Source: Candidatus Bipolaricaulota bacterium
GTDB lineage: Bacteria > Bipolaricaulota > Bipolaricaulia > UBA7950 > UBA9294
Direction: 5' to 3'
Length of the DNA: 10,310 nt
Assembly (NCBI GenBank): GCA_015485945.1
Contig: WFSM01000017.1
Location: 1 to 10,310 of the forward strand
The translations under genes and the position numbers were made by a program. Shown piece after piece: positions 1-5,833 of this stretch. Below the pieces are notes generated by a model. The model did no database searches, was not told where the DNA came from, and worked only from the letters and a program-made list of their open reading frames with translations. Numbering within the stretch: position 1 is the first letter of the stretch; each line of letters opens with the position of its first letter.

Positions 1-54
1 CCCGGCGCGGACCAGGGCGTGGTCGTCAACGATCGCGATCGTGGTCTGTGGCAT
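1..54 (-). CDS. Response regulator, N-terminal fragment (NarL/LuxR type probable)
   Basis: The first 18 codons of a response regulator run off the left edge. The translation is MPQTTIAIVDDHALVRAG. The hydrophobic strand followed by Asp-Asp (residues 10-11) and then His-Ala-Leu-Val-Arg-Ala-Gly is the characteristic start of a receiver domain, where the two acidic residues help bind Mg2+ near the phospho-accepting aspartate, which lies outside the window. The start lies inside the 3' end of the histidine kinase gene with a 29-base overlap, the usual arrangement for a translationally coupled kinase/regulator pair. The kinase class (HisKA_3) normally partners with NarL/FixJ-type regulators that carry a LuxR helix-turn-helix, so that output is inferred, not seen. 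The fragment is too short for the track of longer reading frames but is convincing as the start of a real gene. Confidence 0.88.
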   Translation of the reverse strand, partial: MPQTTIAIVDDHALVRAG

Positions 55-1270
55 ACGGAACCTCCAATTTTACTTGTGTCCCCGCTCCGGGAGCCGACGT
101 GATTGTCATCCTTCCGCCGATTCCCTCGATCCGTTCCTTGATGCCTCGCAATCCTAATCCCGGTGGGCGGTGAGGATCGAACCCAATTCCGTCGTCGGTC
201 ACTGTGAGGCTTACCCGCTGCGGGGTGTGCTGCACGGCGATTTCCACGTGGCGGGCACGCGCATGGATGTGGATGTTACGGAGCGCTTCTTGGGCGGCGG
301 TGAACAACAGTCCCTCCATTTCACGGGGCAGGCGGGTGGAAAGGTCAGTCGTCACGCGTACACGAAAACCACCCGCCTGTTCCGCCATCTCGCCCAGCCG
401 ATGCAGCGACGGTGCCAGACCGAGATCGTCGAGGAGTGGTGGACGGAGAGAGTGTGCCAAGCTGCGTGTCTGCGCGATCGCCTGATCAATCGTGGTGAAG
501 ATCGTCGCACGATGGTCCGGGGGGACGGCATCGCGCAACGCCGCCACCTCCAGCTTGACGGCGGCAAGGGTTTGGCTGAGCTCGTCGTGCAGGGTGCGCG
601 CAATGCGGCGGCGTTCCTCGTCCTGCGCGGTGAGGATCTGCTGAGAAAGCCGCGACAGCTCGCGCTCGCGGGCGGAGAGGGCGCGGTTTTTCTCGGCGTA
701 AACCGAGGTGAATGCGCGCACGGTGTAGGCGAGCGGGGCGTATACTCCGACTGCGCCGGCGAGGATTGTGATCAAATTGTACGTCAAGCTGCGGTACGGC
801 ACGGTGTGGAGGGGAAACAGGGAGTGATGTGGAATCACACCCGCGTATTCGAGCAAAACAAGCGCGGAGTAGGATAGGATGATGAGCCCGGTGATAAGGT
901 AGCCCTGGAGTTCGGGAAGGAAAAAGTTGGCATAGATTACGGTGAATAGGTAAAAAATGATCCCGATCCATTCGCTTCCCCCCATCAGGTTGACAAGAAA
1001 TGTGATGATCACGATTTCGGCGATGAAAAACCCAGCGTGTACCCAATGGAGGCTGCCCGCGTTCGGCTGCCGTTCGATCAAATACTTGAACGGGAACGTG
1101 AGCAGAAACCACACGACCGGTGCGTAGAACAGCGGGTTCAGGTAACTGATGTGAGTGGTGAAAATGGCGATAAGCGCGATGGCGGAAAACACCCCTAGGG
1201 TGATCCGGCGGGCGATTATCGTCTTCAATACGGTCCGCTTCAGCTCTGCGAACCCCGCGTCTCCGGCCAT
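26..1270 (-). CDS. Six-TM sensor histidine kinase, HisKA_3/NarL-partner class
   Basis: A 414-residue sensor kinase. Residues about 15-190 are hydrophobic and can form about six membrane segments with only short loops, so the sensor is a membrane domain with no sizeable extracytoplasmic part. After a charged linker (about 193-215, probably coiled coil) comes the HisKA_3 dimerisation/phosphotransfer region: RRRIARTLHDELSQTL gives the phospho-accepting His228. The ATP-binding domain follows, with an N box around Asn332 (QEALRNIHIHARA), a G1 box DDGIGFD (359-365) and a G2-like GLGLRGIKERIE (371-382). These are hallmarks of the LiaS/DesK/NarX group. It follows the DUF3467 gene by 11 bases and overlaps the response regulator gene. 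No clear Shine-Dalgarno site precedes the ATG, suggesting translational coupling to the upstream gene. The signal sensed cannot be read from the sequence. Confidence 0.93.
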   Translation of the reverse strand: MAGDAGFAELKRTVLKTIIARRITLGVFSAIALIAIFTTHISYLNPLFYAPVVWFLLTFPFKYLIERQPNAGSLHWVHAGFFIAEIVIITFLVNLMGGSEWIGIIFYLFTVIYANFFLPELQGYLITGLIILSYSALVLLEYAGVIPHHSLFPLHTVPYRSLTYNLITILAGAVGVYAPLAYTVRAFTSVYAEKNRALSARERELSRLSQQILTAQDEERRRIARTLHDELSQTLAAVKLEVAALRDAVPPDHRATIFTTIDQAIAQTRSLAHSLRPPLLDDLGLAPSLHRLGEMAEQAGGFRVRVTTDLSTRLPREMEGLLFTAAQEALRNIHIHARARHVEIAVQHTPQRVSLTVTDDGIGFDPHRPPGLGLRGIKERIEGIGGRMTITSAPGAGTQVKLEVPYATDHDRDR

Positions 1271-1281
1271 CGGAGTGATGT

Positions 1282-1560
1282 CTACTTTAGAGTGGGGGGG
1301 AGGACGATCTTGCCGAAGTTCTTCTCGTATTTAGAGATGTTGTCGCCGATTGCGTGGTACAGGCGTTTCATGTGCCCGGGGTTGAGGATGATCCGTGACA
1401 CGAGTAGAGCTTGATCCGCCTGCGGGGTCTGCGCTTGTGGATCGATGAATAAGAAGTCGATGATGAACTCCTCCTGGCGATGGGCGATCAACGCAAGGTT
1501 GGAGTACACCCCGCGCCGCGTGTCATTTTCCGCTGCTATCTGCATCTGTCGTTCTGCCAT
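1282..1560 (-). CDS. DUF3467 family small protein
   Basis: A 92-residue protein. Its pattern (a short polar N-terminus, then VYSNLALIAHRQEEFIIDFLF, then a Pro/Gln-rich turn, then VSRIILNPGHMKRLYHAIGDNISKYEKNFG) matches my knowledge of the DUF3467 family, small single-domain proteins of unknown function widespread in bacteria and archaea. There is no signal peptide or membrane segment, so it is likely cytoplasmic. The reading frame is open for 67 codons upstream, but a strong ribosome site (GGAGGTGA) ends five bases before the ATG at 1560, which fixes the start; the upstream in-frame ATG at 1575 overlaps that site. It sits 59 bases after the isomerase-like gene and 11 bases before the kinase gene, so it may be co-expressed with the two-component system. 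No biochemical role should be assigned. Confidence 0.88.
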   Translation of the reverse strand: MAERQMQIAAENDTRRGVYSNLALIAHRQEEFIIDFLFIDPQAQTPQADQALLVSRIILNPGHMKRLYHAIGDNISKYEKNFGKIVLPPTLK

Positions 1561-1565
1561 TACTG

Positions 1566-1573
1566 TCACCTCC
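1566..1573 (-). promoter_or_regulatory. Ribosome binding site fixing the DUF3467 start
   Basis: On the minus strand the sequence reads GGAGGTGA, five bases before the ATG at 1560. It is close to an ideal anti-16S match and decides between this start and longer in-frame alternatives. Confidence 0.85.
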
Positions 1574-1619
1574 ATAGGATTAACGAAAGATGGTAGCGGG
1601 CTGTGAGGTAAACGGCAAC

Positions 1620-2834
1620 TTAGGATGCGAGAAATCGGGAGAAAAACTGTTCGATCGTGCGGCGGTGCCGGCCCGGAATCAGGATGTGATGGTTCCCCAG
1701 CGGTGCGGTGAGGAGAGAATCCACGGCGCCGTCGATGGTAATTTCCACCTGTGTCCGGCACAGGTCCTCACGGAACGATGTTTCCGCGGTTGTCCCCTCG
1801 CGTATGAACAACCGGTCGAGCCGTTCTCCTCCCAGTCGGAACACAGTGCACGGACCGGGTGGGATGTGTGCCGCGATTCCCACCCCAATTCCGGATTCAA
1901 AATGGCTACGTACCGCATAGCCGGATGATAGCGACAGCGGGCAACTGCAGTGCGCGATGATCAGCCGGCGCGCCTCCACGTCAACTGCGGCGATGTTTGC
2001 CATAAACGCCGCATTGGCGCCGAGCAGGGTACCGAGGTACATAGAAAATAGCGCCTGCAGATCGCCCTCACATCCAGCGGGTACTTGTTCATCGTTCAAC
2101 CGCGACAGGGCGTAACACCCGGTATTGTGCAGTCCGGTGACGAGGTCGAAACAGCGGAGGGTAAACGCGCTGAGGCGGTATTCGTCGACCAGCTGCCGCA
2201 GTGCTGTGTAAATCGCAACCGCTCCTTGCAGCTCCTTTGTGCTTGGCTCGGCGACGCTCACTGCACCTTTGGTGAACCGGGTGACGTCGCGCCGCGGTGC
2301 CTTCACTTCCCGTACGCGGGCGATCAGCTCTTCGACCGGGATTTTCACCAACTCTATTCCCAGACGTCCCTTGAGAAACGCGCGATCGACATCGCTTGCC
2401 ACCAGCCATTCCGACGGATCGCCGATGAGCCCGATGCGGCTGAAGCGGAGCTTTTCCCACGCTGATCGAATCCGCAGTTCCTGGGCGATCCCGGCGGCTA
2501 TCCTCTCCGGCGTTCCGAACAGGATTATTCCCTCGCCGCCGTCTTGACGGATGCGCGCCAGAATTTCCAGTGACGCCGGCAGCGAGTTGTGGCCGGGATG
2601 GGCGATGAGAATCGCCGGCTGCGGCAGTTGCGACACGACTTTCAGCACCTCTCGTTCCACTCCGCCGGTGAGAACCAACACCGCCGCCAGTTCCTTTCCG
2701 CTGGGGAACTCCACTTCGGTGATGGTGAAGTCAACCGTGGCGCGGATTCCGGCGAGCACATGTTCCTTGATGCGCGCAACCGCCTGCTCGCCGTGGAGCG
2801 AGGATGCCTTCACGATCAGTTCTACATTGTCCAT
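1620..2834 (-). CDS. L-fucose/L-arabinose isomerase-fold protein
   Basis: A 404-residue cytoplasmic protein with no signal peptide. The C-terminal half carries features of the FucI/AraA superfamily: GLHNTGCYALSRLND (235-248), then GCEGDL (254-259) with Glu256 at the place of a metal-binding glutamate, an IIAHCSCP segment (292-299), a TVFRLGG strand (330-336) and a late NHHILIPG segment (381-388) with the family's histidine region. Classical FucI is about 590 residues and AraA about 500, so this is a short divergent member. Family enzymes interconvert aldoses and ketoses using Mn2+. The second metal-binding acid is not clear here (Asn280/Asp285 region), so activity and substrate are uncertain. 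A modest ribosome site (AGGA) lies about 8 bases before the ATG at 2834. No other sugar-pathway gene is nearby, and the gene may or may not be transcribed with the downstream DUF3467 gene. Confidence 0.82.
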   Translation of the reverse strand: MDNVELIVKASSLHGEQAVARIKEHVLAGIRATVDFTITEVEFPSGKELAAVLVLTGGVEREVLKVVSQLPQPAILIAHPGHNSLPASLEILARIRQDGGEGIILFGTPERIAAGIAQELRIRSAWEKLRFSRIGLIGDPSEWLVASDVDRAFLKGRLGIELVKIPVEELIARVREVKAPRRDVTRFTKGAVSVAEPSTKELQGAVAIYTALRQLVDEYRLSAFTLRCFDLVTGLHNTGCYALSRLNDEQVPAGCEGDLQALFSMYLGTLLGANAAFMANIAAVDVEARRLIIAHCSCPLSLSSGYAVRSHFESGIGVGIAAHIPPGPCTVFRLGGERLDRLFIREGTTAETSFREDLCRTQVEITIDGAVDSLLTAPLGNHHILIPGRHRRTIEQFFSRFLAS

Positions 2835-2880
2835 AGCTTGATCCTAAGCGGAACAAACGTGCGGTTAGATGTAAGCGCGG

Positions 2881-2906
2881 ACGTCAGCACCGGACACCGG
2901 TGACGT
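2881..2906. repeat. Strong dyad in the divergent spacer
   Basis: CACCGG (2888-2893) and CCGGTG (2897-2902) form a 6-bp perfect inverted repeat around a 3-base loop. The flanking ACGT (2881-2884) and ACGT (2903-2906) add four pairs after a 3-base bulge. No T-run follows on either strand, so it is not an ordinary intrinsic terminator. It lies between the isomerase-like gene start (2834) and the tRNA promoter (2956). A second short inverted repeat, TTCCC-GGT-GGGAA, follows at 2914-2926. These may be protein-binding or RNA-structural sites, but the role is unknown. Confidence 0.5.
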
Positions 2907-2955
2907 GCGCGCGTTCCCGGTGGGAATGGTAAACCGGAACCAGGGCACGTGTGCG

Positions 2956-2984
2956 TTGACGCATCCTTCCGCTGATCATATAAT
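2956..2984 (+). promoter_or_regulatory. Sigma70-type promoter of the tRNA pair
   Basis: TTGACG (2956-2961) and a perfect TATAAT (2979-2984) are separated by exactly 17 bases. Transcription would begin around 2991, about five bases before the mature tRNA-Cys end, leaving a very short 5' leader. This is the closest match to the housekeeping consensus in the window, as expected for stable RNA genes. Confidence 0.85.
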
Positions 2985-2995
2985 TCAAAGTGGCT

Positions 2996-3070
2996 GGCGG
3001 CGTAGCCAAGTGGCAAGGCAAGGGACTGCAAATCCCTCATTCCCCGGTTCGAATCCGGGCGTCGCCTCCA
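2996..3070 (+). tRNA. tRNA-Cys (anticodon GCA)
   Basis: A full cloverleaf is visible. The acceptor GGCGGCG (2996-3002) pairs with CGTCGCC (3060-3066) including one G-T pair. The D arm is GCC/GGC. The anticodon stem AGGGA/TCCCT holds the loop CTGCAAA, giving anticodon GCA. The T arm is CCCGG-TTCGAAT-CCGGG. The discriminator is T3067, and CCA is encoded at 3068-3070. It shares a promoter with the tRNA-Val that begins two bases after its CCA. Confidence 0.96.
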
Positions 3071-3071
3071 C

Positions 3072-3144
3072 GGGTGGTTAGCTCAGCTGGGAGAGCGCAT
3101 GCTTGACGTGCATGAGGCCAGAGGTTCGAGTCCTCTACCACCCA
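3072..3144 (+). tRNA. tRNA-Val (anticodon GAC)
   Basis: The acceptor GGGTGGT (3072-3078) pairs perfectly with ACCACCC (3137-3143) and the discriminator is A3144. The D arm contains TAGCTCAGCTGGGAGAGC. The anticodon stem CATGC/GCATG holds the loop TTGACGT, giving anticodon GAC for valine. The T arm is AGAGG-TTCGAGT-CCTCT. CCA is not encoded (the next bases are GTT), unlike the neighbouring tRNA-Cys, so the end must be added by nucleotidyltransferase. One base separates the two tRNAs, so they are almost certainly one precursor. No intrinsic terminator is visible after it. Confidence 0.96.
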
Positions 3145-3165
3145 GTTCTCATTTATGTGTAGCGG

Positions 3166-3195
3166 TTGCATTTTCCCGGCGGCATTTGCTATAGT
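3166..3195 (+). promoter_or_regulatory. Extended -10 promoter of the DUF1573-rhodanese gene
   Basis: TTGCAT (3166-3171), an 18-base spacer and TATAGT (3190-3195), with TG one base upstream of the -10 (3187-3188), form an extended -10 element. Transcription would start near 3202, giving a leader of about 36 bases that contains the AAGGAGGAGG ribosome site. This suggests the gene is expressed independently of the tRNA pair, although read-through is possible. Confidence 0.6.
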
Positions 3196-3237
3196 TGACA
3201 AAATCCCACTAATGAACTCGGAAAAAGGAGGAGGAAG

Positions 3238-3924
3238 ATGAAGCGGATATTGGTTGTAGCGTTGTTGGTCCTGATTGGGTTGGGAGTCACCGCTCTGGGG
3301 GCGCCCAAGATCAGTGTCAATCAAACCCAGTACGATTTCGGAGAGGTAATCGCCGGAATTGCGGTAGGACATACGTTCGTCATCACGAATACGGGAGATC
3401 AACCTCTGGTGATAAGTAATGTCCGCACGAGCTGTGGCTGCACCACCGCTGCTCTTGCCAAGACAACCCTTAACCCCGGCGAAGCGGTGAACCTCGCCGT
3501 AACGTTTGACACCGCCGGGTACAGCGGCAAGGTCGGTAAGACCATCTACGTTACGTCGAACGATCCCACCACCCCGGTGCTTACACTGCTTCTCACCGGC
3601 ACGGTCAAACACAGTGCGGCGTATAACATCTCCGCCGCTGACCTCAACTACCTGTTTTACGTACTGATCGACATCCGTCCTGCCAAGGAATACGCAGTGT
3701 CACATCTGCTCGGGGCGATCAACATTCCGTACGATCAGCTCACGTCGTGGTTGCCCAAGCTCCCTAAGGAGGTACTTATCGTGCTGTACGACGATAATGG
3801 GACCCTGTCCGACAAAGCGGCGCAGATGATGATCAAAGCGGGGTTCACGCAGGCGAAGAGCCTCCTCGGCGGACTGAATGAGTGGCAGCGGATATACAAA
3901 GATCGATTTTTGTTCACGCCCTGA
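3238..3924 (+). CDS. Secreted DUF1573-rhodanese fusion, rhodanese without catalytic Cys
   Basis: A 228-residue exported protein. Residues 1-21 form a signal peptide or lipid-free anchor (MKR, then a hydrophobic stretch ending TALGA). Residues about 24-125 match DUF1573, an immunoglobulin-like beta fold: QYDFGEV, then FVITNTGDQPL, then the diagnostic TSCGCTT motif (Cys66, Cys68), then SNDPTTPVLTLLLTG. Residues about 126-222 are rhodanese-like: LIDIRPAKEYAVSHLLGAINIPY (ends 144-165) and LLGGLNEW (209-216). In an active rhodanese the loop after the central strand reads Y-C-R-x-G; here it is YDDNG (184-188), with Asp185 in place of the sulfur-carrying Cys, so sulfurtransferase activity is unlikely and a binding role is inferred. 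The ribosome site AAGGAGGAGG is excellent. It precedes the arsenic operon but is separated from it by that operon's own promoter. Confidence 0.9.
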   Translation: MKRILVVALLVLIGLGVTALGAPKISVNQTQYDFGEVIAGIAVGHTFVITNTGDQPLVISNVRTSCGCTTAALAKTTLNPGEAVNLAVTFDTAGYSGKVGKTIYVTSNDPTTPVLTLLLTGTVKHSAAYNISAADLNYLFYVLIDIRPAKEYAVSHLLGAINIPYDQLTSWLPKLPKEVLIVLYDDNGTLSDKAAQMMIKAGFTQAKSLLGGLNEWQRIYKDRFLFTP

Positions 3925-3943
3925 TTGATCTGTCCGCTCCCTG

Positions 3944-3972
3944 TTGCCCGTAACTCGGGATGCGAGTATCAT
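3944..3972 (+). promoter_or_regulatory. Probable promoter of the arsenic operon
   Basis: TTGCCC (3944-3949), a 17-base spacer and TATCAT (3967-3972; five of six consensus bases) predict a start near 3979. The operator dyad begins inside the -10. The predicted transcript begins just before the alternative TTG (3983) and ATG (3989) codons, which favours the ATG at 4001 as the real arsR start. Confidence 0.6.
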
Positions 3973-3991
3973 ATGCTAAAACTTGCATATG
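3970..3991. promoter_or_regulatory. ArsR operator candidate, 7-bp inverted repeat
   Basis: CATATGC (3970-3976) and GCATATG (3985-3991) are perfect inverted copies separated by eight AT-rich bases. The site overlaps the 3' end of the -10 and the predicted transcription start, immediately upstream of an ArsR-family gene. Bound repressor would block polymerase, the usual autoregulation of this family. The half site resembles the TCATATGC core I recall from the Escherichia coli ars promoter, but no alignment was run. Confidence 0.68.
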
Positions 3992-4000
3992 GGGGATAAG

Positions 4001-4384
4001 ATGGACAATTGGGCGGAGGCGTTTCAGGCGCTCGGGAACCGTGAGCGCCTGCGCCTCTTTTTCCTACTTGTCCAACGGCCGGATGGCTGCTGTGTGTGCG
4101 AACTGGTGGAAGCACTTGAACTGCCACAGTATCAGGTATCCAAGCACTTACGTGCCCTCCGTCGTGCCGGCCTGATCAAAAGCGTTCGCATGGGGAGATG
4201 GGCGTACTATACGGTCGCCGACTCAAGGGTGGGCAGAGAGATGGCGGCGTTTACCATCCGGGTAATTCCCGATTCGGCCCTTACCGATGCCGTTTTTCGA
4301 CTGCGGGCAGCGGTAGCGCGGCGGGAGGACGGACGCTGCGTGGTTCAAGCGCGCCGTCCTGGAGATAATAATGCCCGAAACTAA
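4001..4384 (+). CDS. arsR: ArsR-family arsenite-responsive repressor
   Basis: A 127-residue winged helix-turn-helix repressor. From the ATG at 4001 the protein begins MDNWAEAFQALGNRERLRLF, the typical first helix of the family. GCCVCELVEAL (29-39) contains Cys30, Cys31 and Cys33; the C-V-C-E/D-L pattern at the start of the recognition helix region is the classical As(III)/Sb(III) thiolate site. LPQYQVSKHLRALRRAGLIK (41-60) is the DNA-recognition helix, and the wing RMGRWAYYTV (63-72) follows. The frame also offers TTG at 3983 and ATG at 3989, but a GGGGG ribosome site at 3991-3995 is well placed only for 4001, and the earlier codons lie in the operator. It overlaps acr3 by 14 bases. Arsenite binding would release the upstream dyad and induce the whole operon. 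Confidence 0.93.
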   Translation: MDNWAEAFQALGNRERLRLFFLLVQRPDGCCVCELVEALELPQYQVSKHLRALRRAGLIKSVRMGRWAYYTVADSRVGREMAAFTIRVIPDSALTDAVFRLRAAVARREDGRCVVQARRPGDNNARN

Positions 4385-5429
4385 AGCGCTTCCAGTGTTT
4401 GAGCGTTATCTATCCATCTGGGTGGGCGGATGTATCCTGGTGGGCATCGGGATTGGCTGGTTATTCCCTGCGTTTCCGGAACTGCTCAACAGAGCACAAC
4501 TGGCGCACGTCTCAATCCCGGTTGCGGTCCTTATCTGGGCGATGATTTATCCGATGATGGCCCAGATCGACTTCGGCAGTATCCGTAACGCCAGTCGGCG
4601 CCCGAAAGGGCTGATCTTAACTCTGGTTATTAACTGGGCGGTCAAGCCGTTCACGATGGCGGGGATCACAGCACTGTTTTTGTTCGTCGTATTCCGAACA
4701 GTGATCCCAGCTGGGTTGGCACGGCAATACTACGCCGGAGCAGTTCTGCTTGGGGCGGCTCCGTGTACAGCGATGGTGTTCGTATGGAGCTACCTCTCTG
4801 CCGGCGATCCCGCGTATACCTTAATGCAAGTAGCGGTGAACGATCTCGTCTTGATCTTCCTCTACGCCCCCCTCGTCAAGACCCTGCTTGGCCTGTCGCG
4901 GATCTACGTGCCGTATGACACGGTGCTTCTTTCGGTCGGGTTGTACGTGGTGGTCCCACTTCTGATCGGTTACCTATCACGGCGGTATCTCGTCACCCAA
5001 CGCGGGGCAGCCTGGTTCAGAGGTACGTTCCTGCGTCGGCTACGACCGGTAACGATCATCGGATTGTTGCTGACGCTCATCATTCTGTTCTCATATCAAG
5101 GGGGAACAATCGTGCACAATCCCGCGGCTATCTTTTTGATCGCGGTTCCACTCGCAATTCAGACGTTCCTGGTCTTCATCCTCGGGTATGGAGCCGCTTA
5201 CTTCATGCAAATACCGTACCAAATTGCTGCACCAGCGGGGATGATCGGAGCGAGCAATTTCTTCGAGCTCGCGGTGGCAGTGGCAATCTCTTTGTTCGGA
5301 ATTGGATCTGGCGCCGCATTGGCCACCGTTGTCGGGGTCCTGGAGGAGGTACCGATCATGCTCTCCCTGGTATGGTTTGCCAACCGCACCCGGGGCTGGT
5401 TCCCAACTTCGGTTAAGGAAGTGACATGA
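4371..5429 (+). CDS. acr3: Acr3 arsenite efflux permease
   Basis: A 352-residue inner-membrane carrier with about ten hydrophobic segments, the usual Acr3 length. Diagnostic segments are QIDFGSIRNASRRPKGL (65-81), GAAPCTAMVFVWSYL (128-142) containing the conserved essential Cys132, GASNFFELAVAVAI (293-306) with the conserved Glu300, and EEVPIMLSLV (325-334). Acr3 proteins, of the BART superfamily, export arsenite driven by the proton motive force; they are unrelated to ArsB. GGAGA lies six bases before the ATG, and the gene starts within the last codons of arsR, so translation is coupled. Its stop overlaps the arsC start as ATGA. It removes the arsenite made by the next gene's product. Confidence 0.95.
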   Translation: MPETKALPVFERYLSIWVGGCILVGIGIGWLFPAFPELLNRAQLAHVSIPVAVLIWAMIYPMMAQIDFGSIRNASRRPKGLILTLVINWAVKPFTMAGITALFLFVVFRTVIPAGLARQYYAGAVLLGAAPCTAMVFVWSYLSAGDPAYTLMQVAVNDLVLIFLYAPLVKTLLGLSRIYVPYDTVLLSVGLYVVVPLLIGYLSRRYLVTQRGAAWFRGTFLRRLRPVTIIGLLLTLIILFSYQGGTIVHNPAAIFLIAVPLAIQTFLVFILGYGAAYFMQIPYQIAAPAGMIGASNFFELAVAVAISLFGIGSGAALATVVGVLEEVPIMLSLVWFANRTRGWFPTSVKEVT

Positions 5430-5833
5430 AATCGGTCCTGTTTGTGTGCGTGGAGAATTCATGCCGCTCGCAGATGGCGGAGGGATTTGCCCGTGCCCGC
5501 GCTCCATTTCCACTTCGTATCGCTTCTGCTGGTACGAATCCCGCTCCCCGTGTGGACCCAACTGCGACGGCGGTGATGGCGGAGGTGGGGATCGATATCT
5601 CAGGGCAGACCCCCAAACTCATTGCGCTTGGGGAGGTGGGCGGATACGACTACGTGATCACCATGGGCTGCGGTGCGGATAGGATCTGCCCGGCCGGGTT
5701 CATTGGGGTAAATGCCGATTGGAATGTCCCCGATCCGAAGGGGAAGGGGATCGAGGAGTTCCGCCGCGTGCGCGACTTGATCCGTACCCGTGTGGATGAA
5801 CTTTTCAACGAGATTGCAAAGGAGGAACGGTGA
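5426..5833 (+). CDS. arsC: Arsenate reductase, LMW tyrosine phosphatase-fold, thioredoxin-linked type
   Basis: A 135-residue cytoplasmic enzyme reducing arsenate to arsenite. The N-terminal P-loop CVENSCRS (8-15) is the CX5R-S phosphatase signature with nucleophile Cys8 and Arg14. Cys82 and Cys88 in TMGCGADRICPAG fit the two further cysteines that relay the disulfide to the surface for reduction by thioredoxin. Asp103 in NVPDPKG is the expected general acid. The spacing between the second and third cysteines is five residues, against six in the Staphylococcus aureus plasmid enzyme (Cys82/Cys89). The start overlaps the acr3 stop by four bases (ATGA), and its own stop overlaps the next gene's GTG (GTGA). 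Production of arsenite next to the exporter is the standard Acr3/ArsC pairing. Confidence 0.94.
   Translation: MKSVLFVCVENSCRSQMAEGFARARAPFPLRIASAGTNPAPRVDPTATAVMAEVGIDISGQTPKLIALGEVGGYDYVITMGCGADRICPAGFIGVNADWNVPDPKGKGIEEFRRVRDLIRTRVDELFNEIAKEER

Noticed and set aside
170..877. 235-codon plus-strand open frame
   Set aside because: It is antisense to the histidine kinase gene, with composition lacking any domain pattern; it is a frame shadow.
1561..1761. N-terminal extension of the DUF3467 frame
   Set aside because: It overlaps the isomerase-like gene in another frame, and an ideal ribosome site places the start at 1560.
3195..3200. Perfect TTGACA as a -35 for the DUF1573 gene
   Set aside because: At 16-18 bases downstream there is only a purine-rich ribosome site region and no -10; the extended -10 promoter just upstream fits better.
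3037..3612. 191-codon minus-strand open frame ending in a GGDARIRTGE-like tail
   Set aside because: It is antisense to tRNA-Val, part of tRNA-Cys and the DUF1573 gene; this tail commonly arises from reading through tRNAs.
3947..3959. CCCG-TAACT-CGGG hairpin as a terminator of the DUF1573 gene
   Set aside because: The stem is only four pairs with no T-run, and it lies within the predicted arsR promoter.
3983..4000. TTG 3983 or ATG 3989 as the arsR start
   Set aside because: Both fall in the operator at the predicted transcription start and lack a ribosome site; GGGGG is spaced for 4001.
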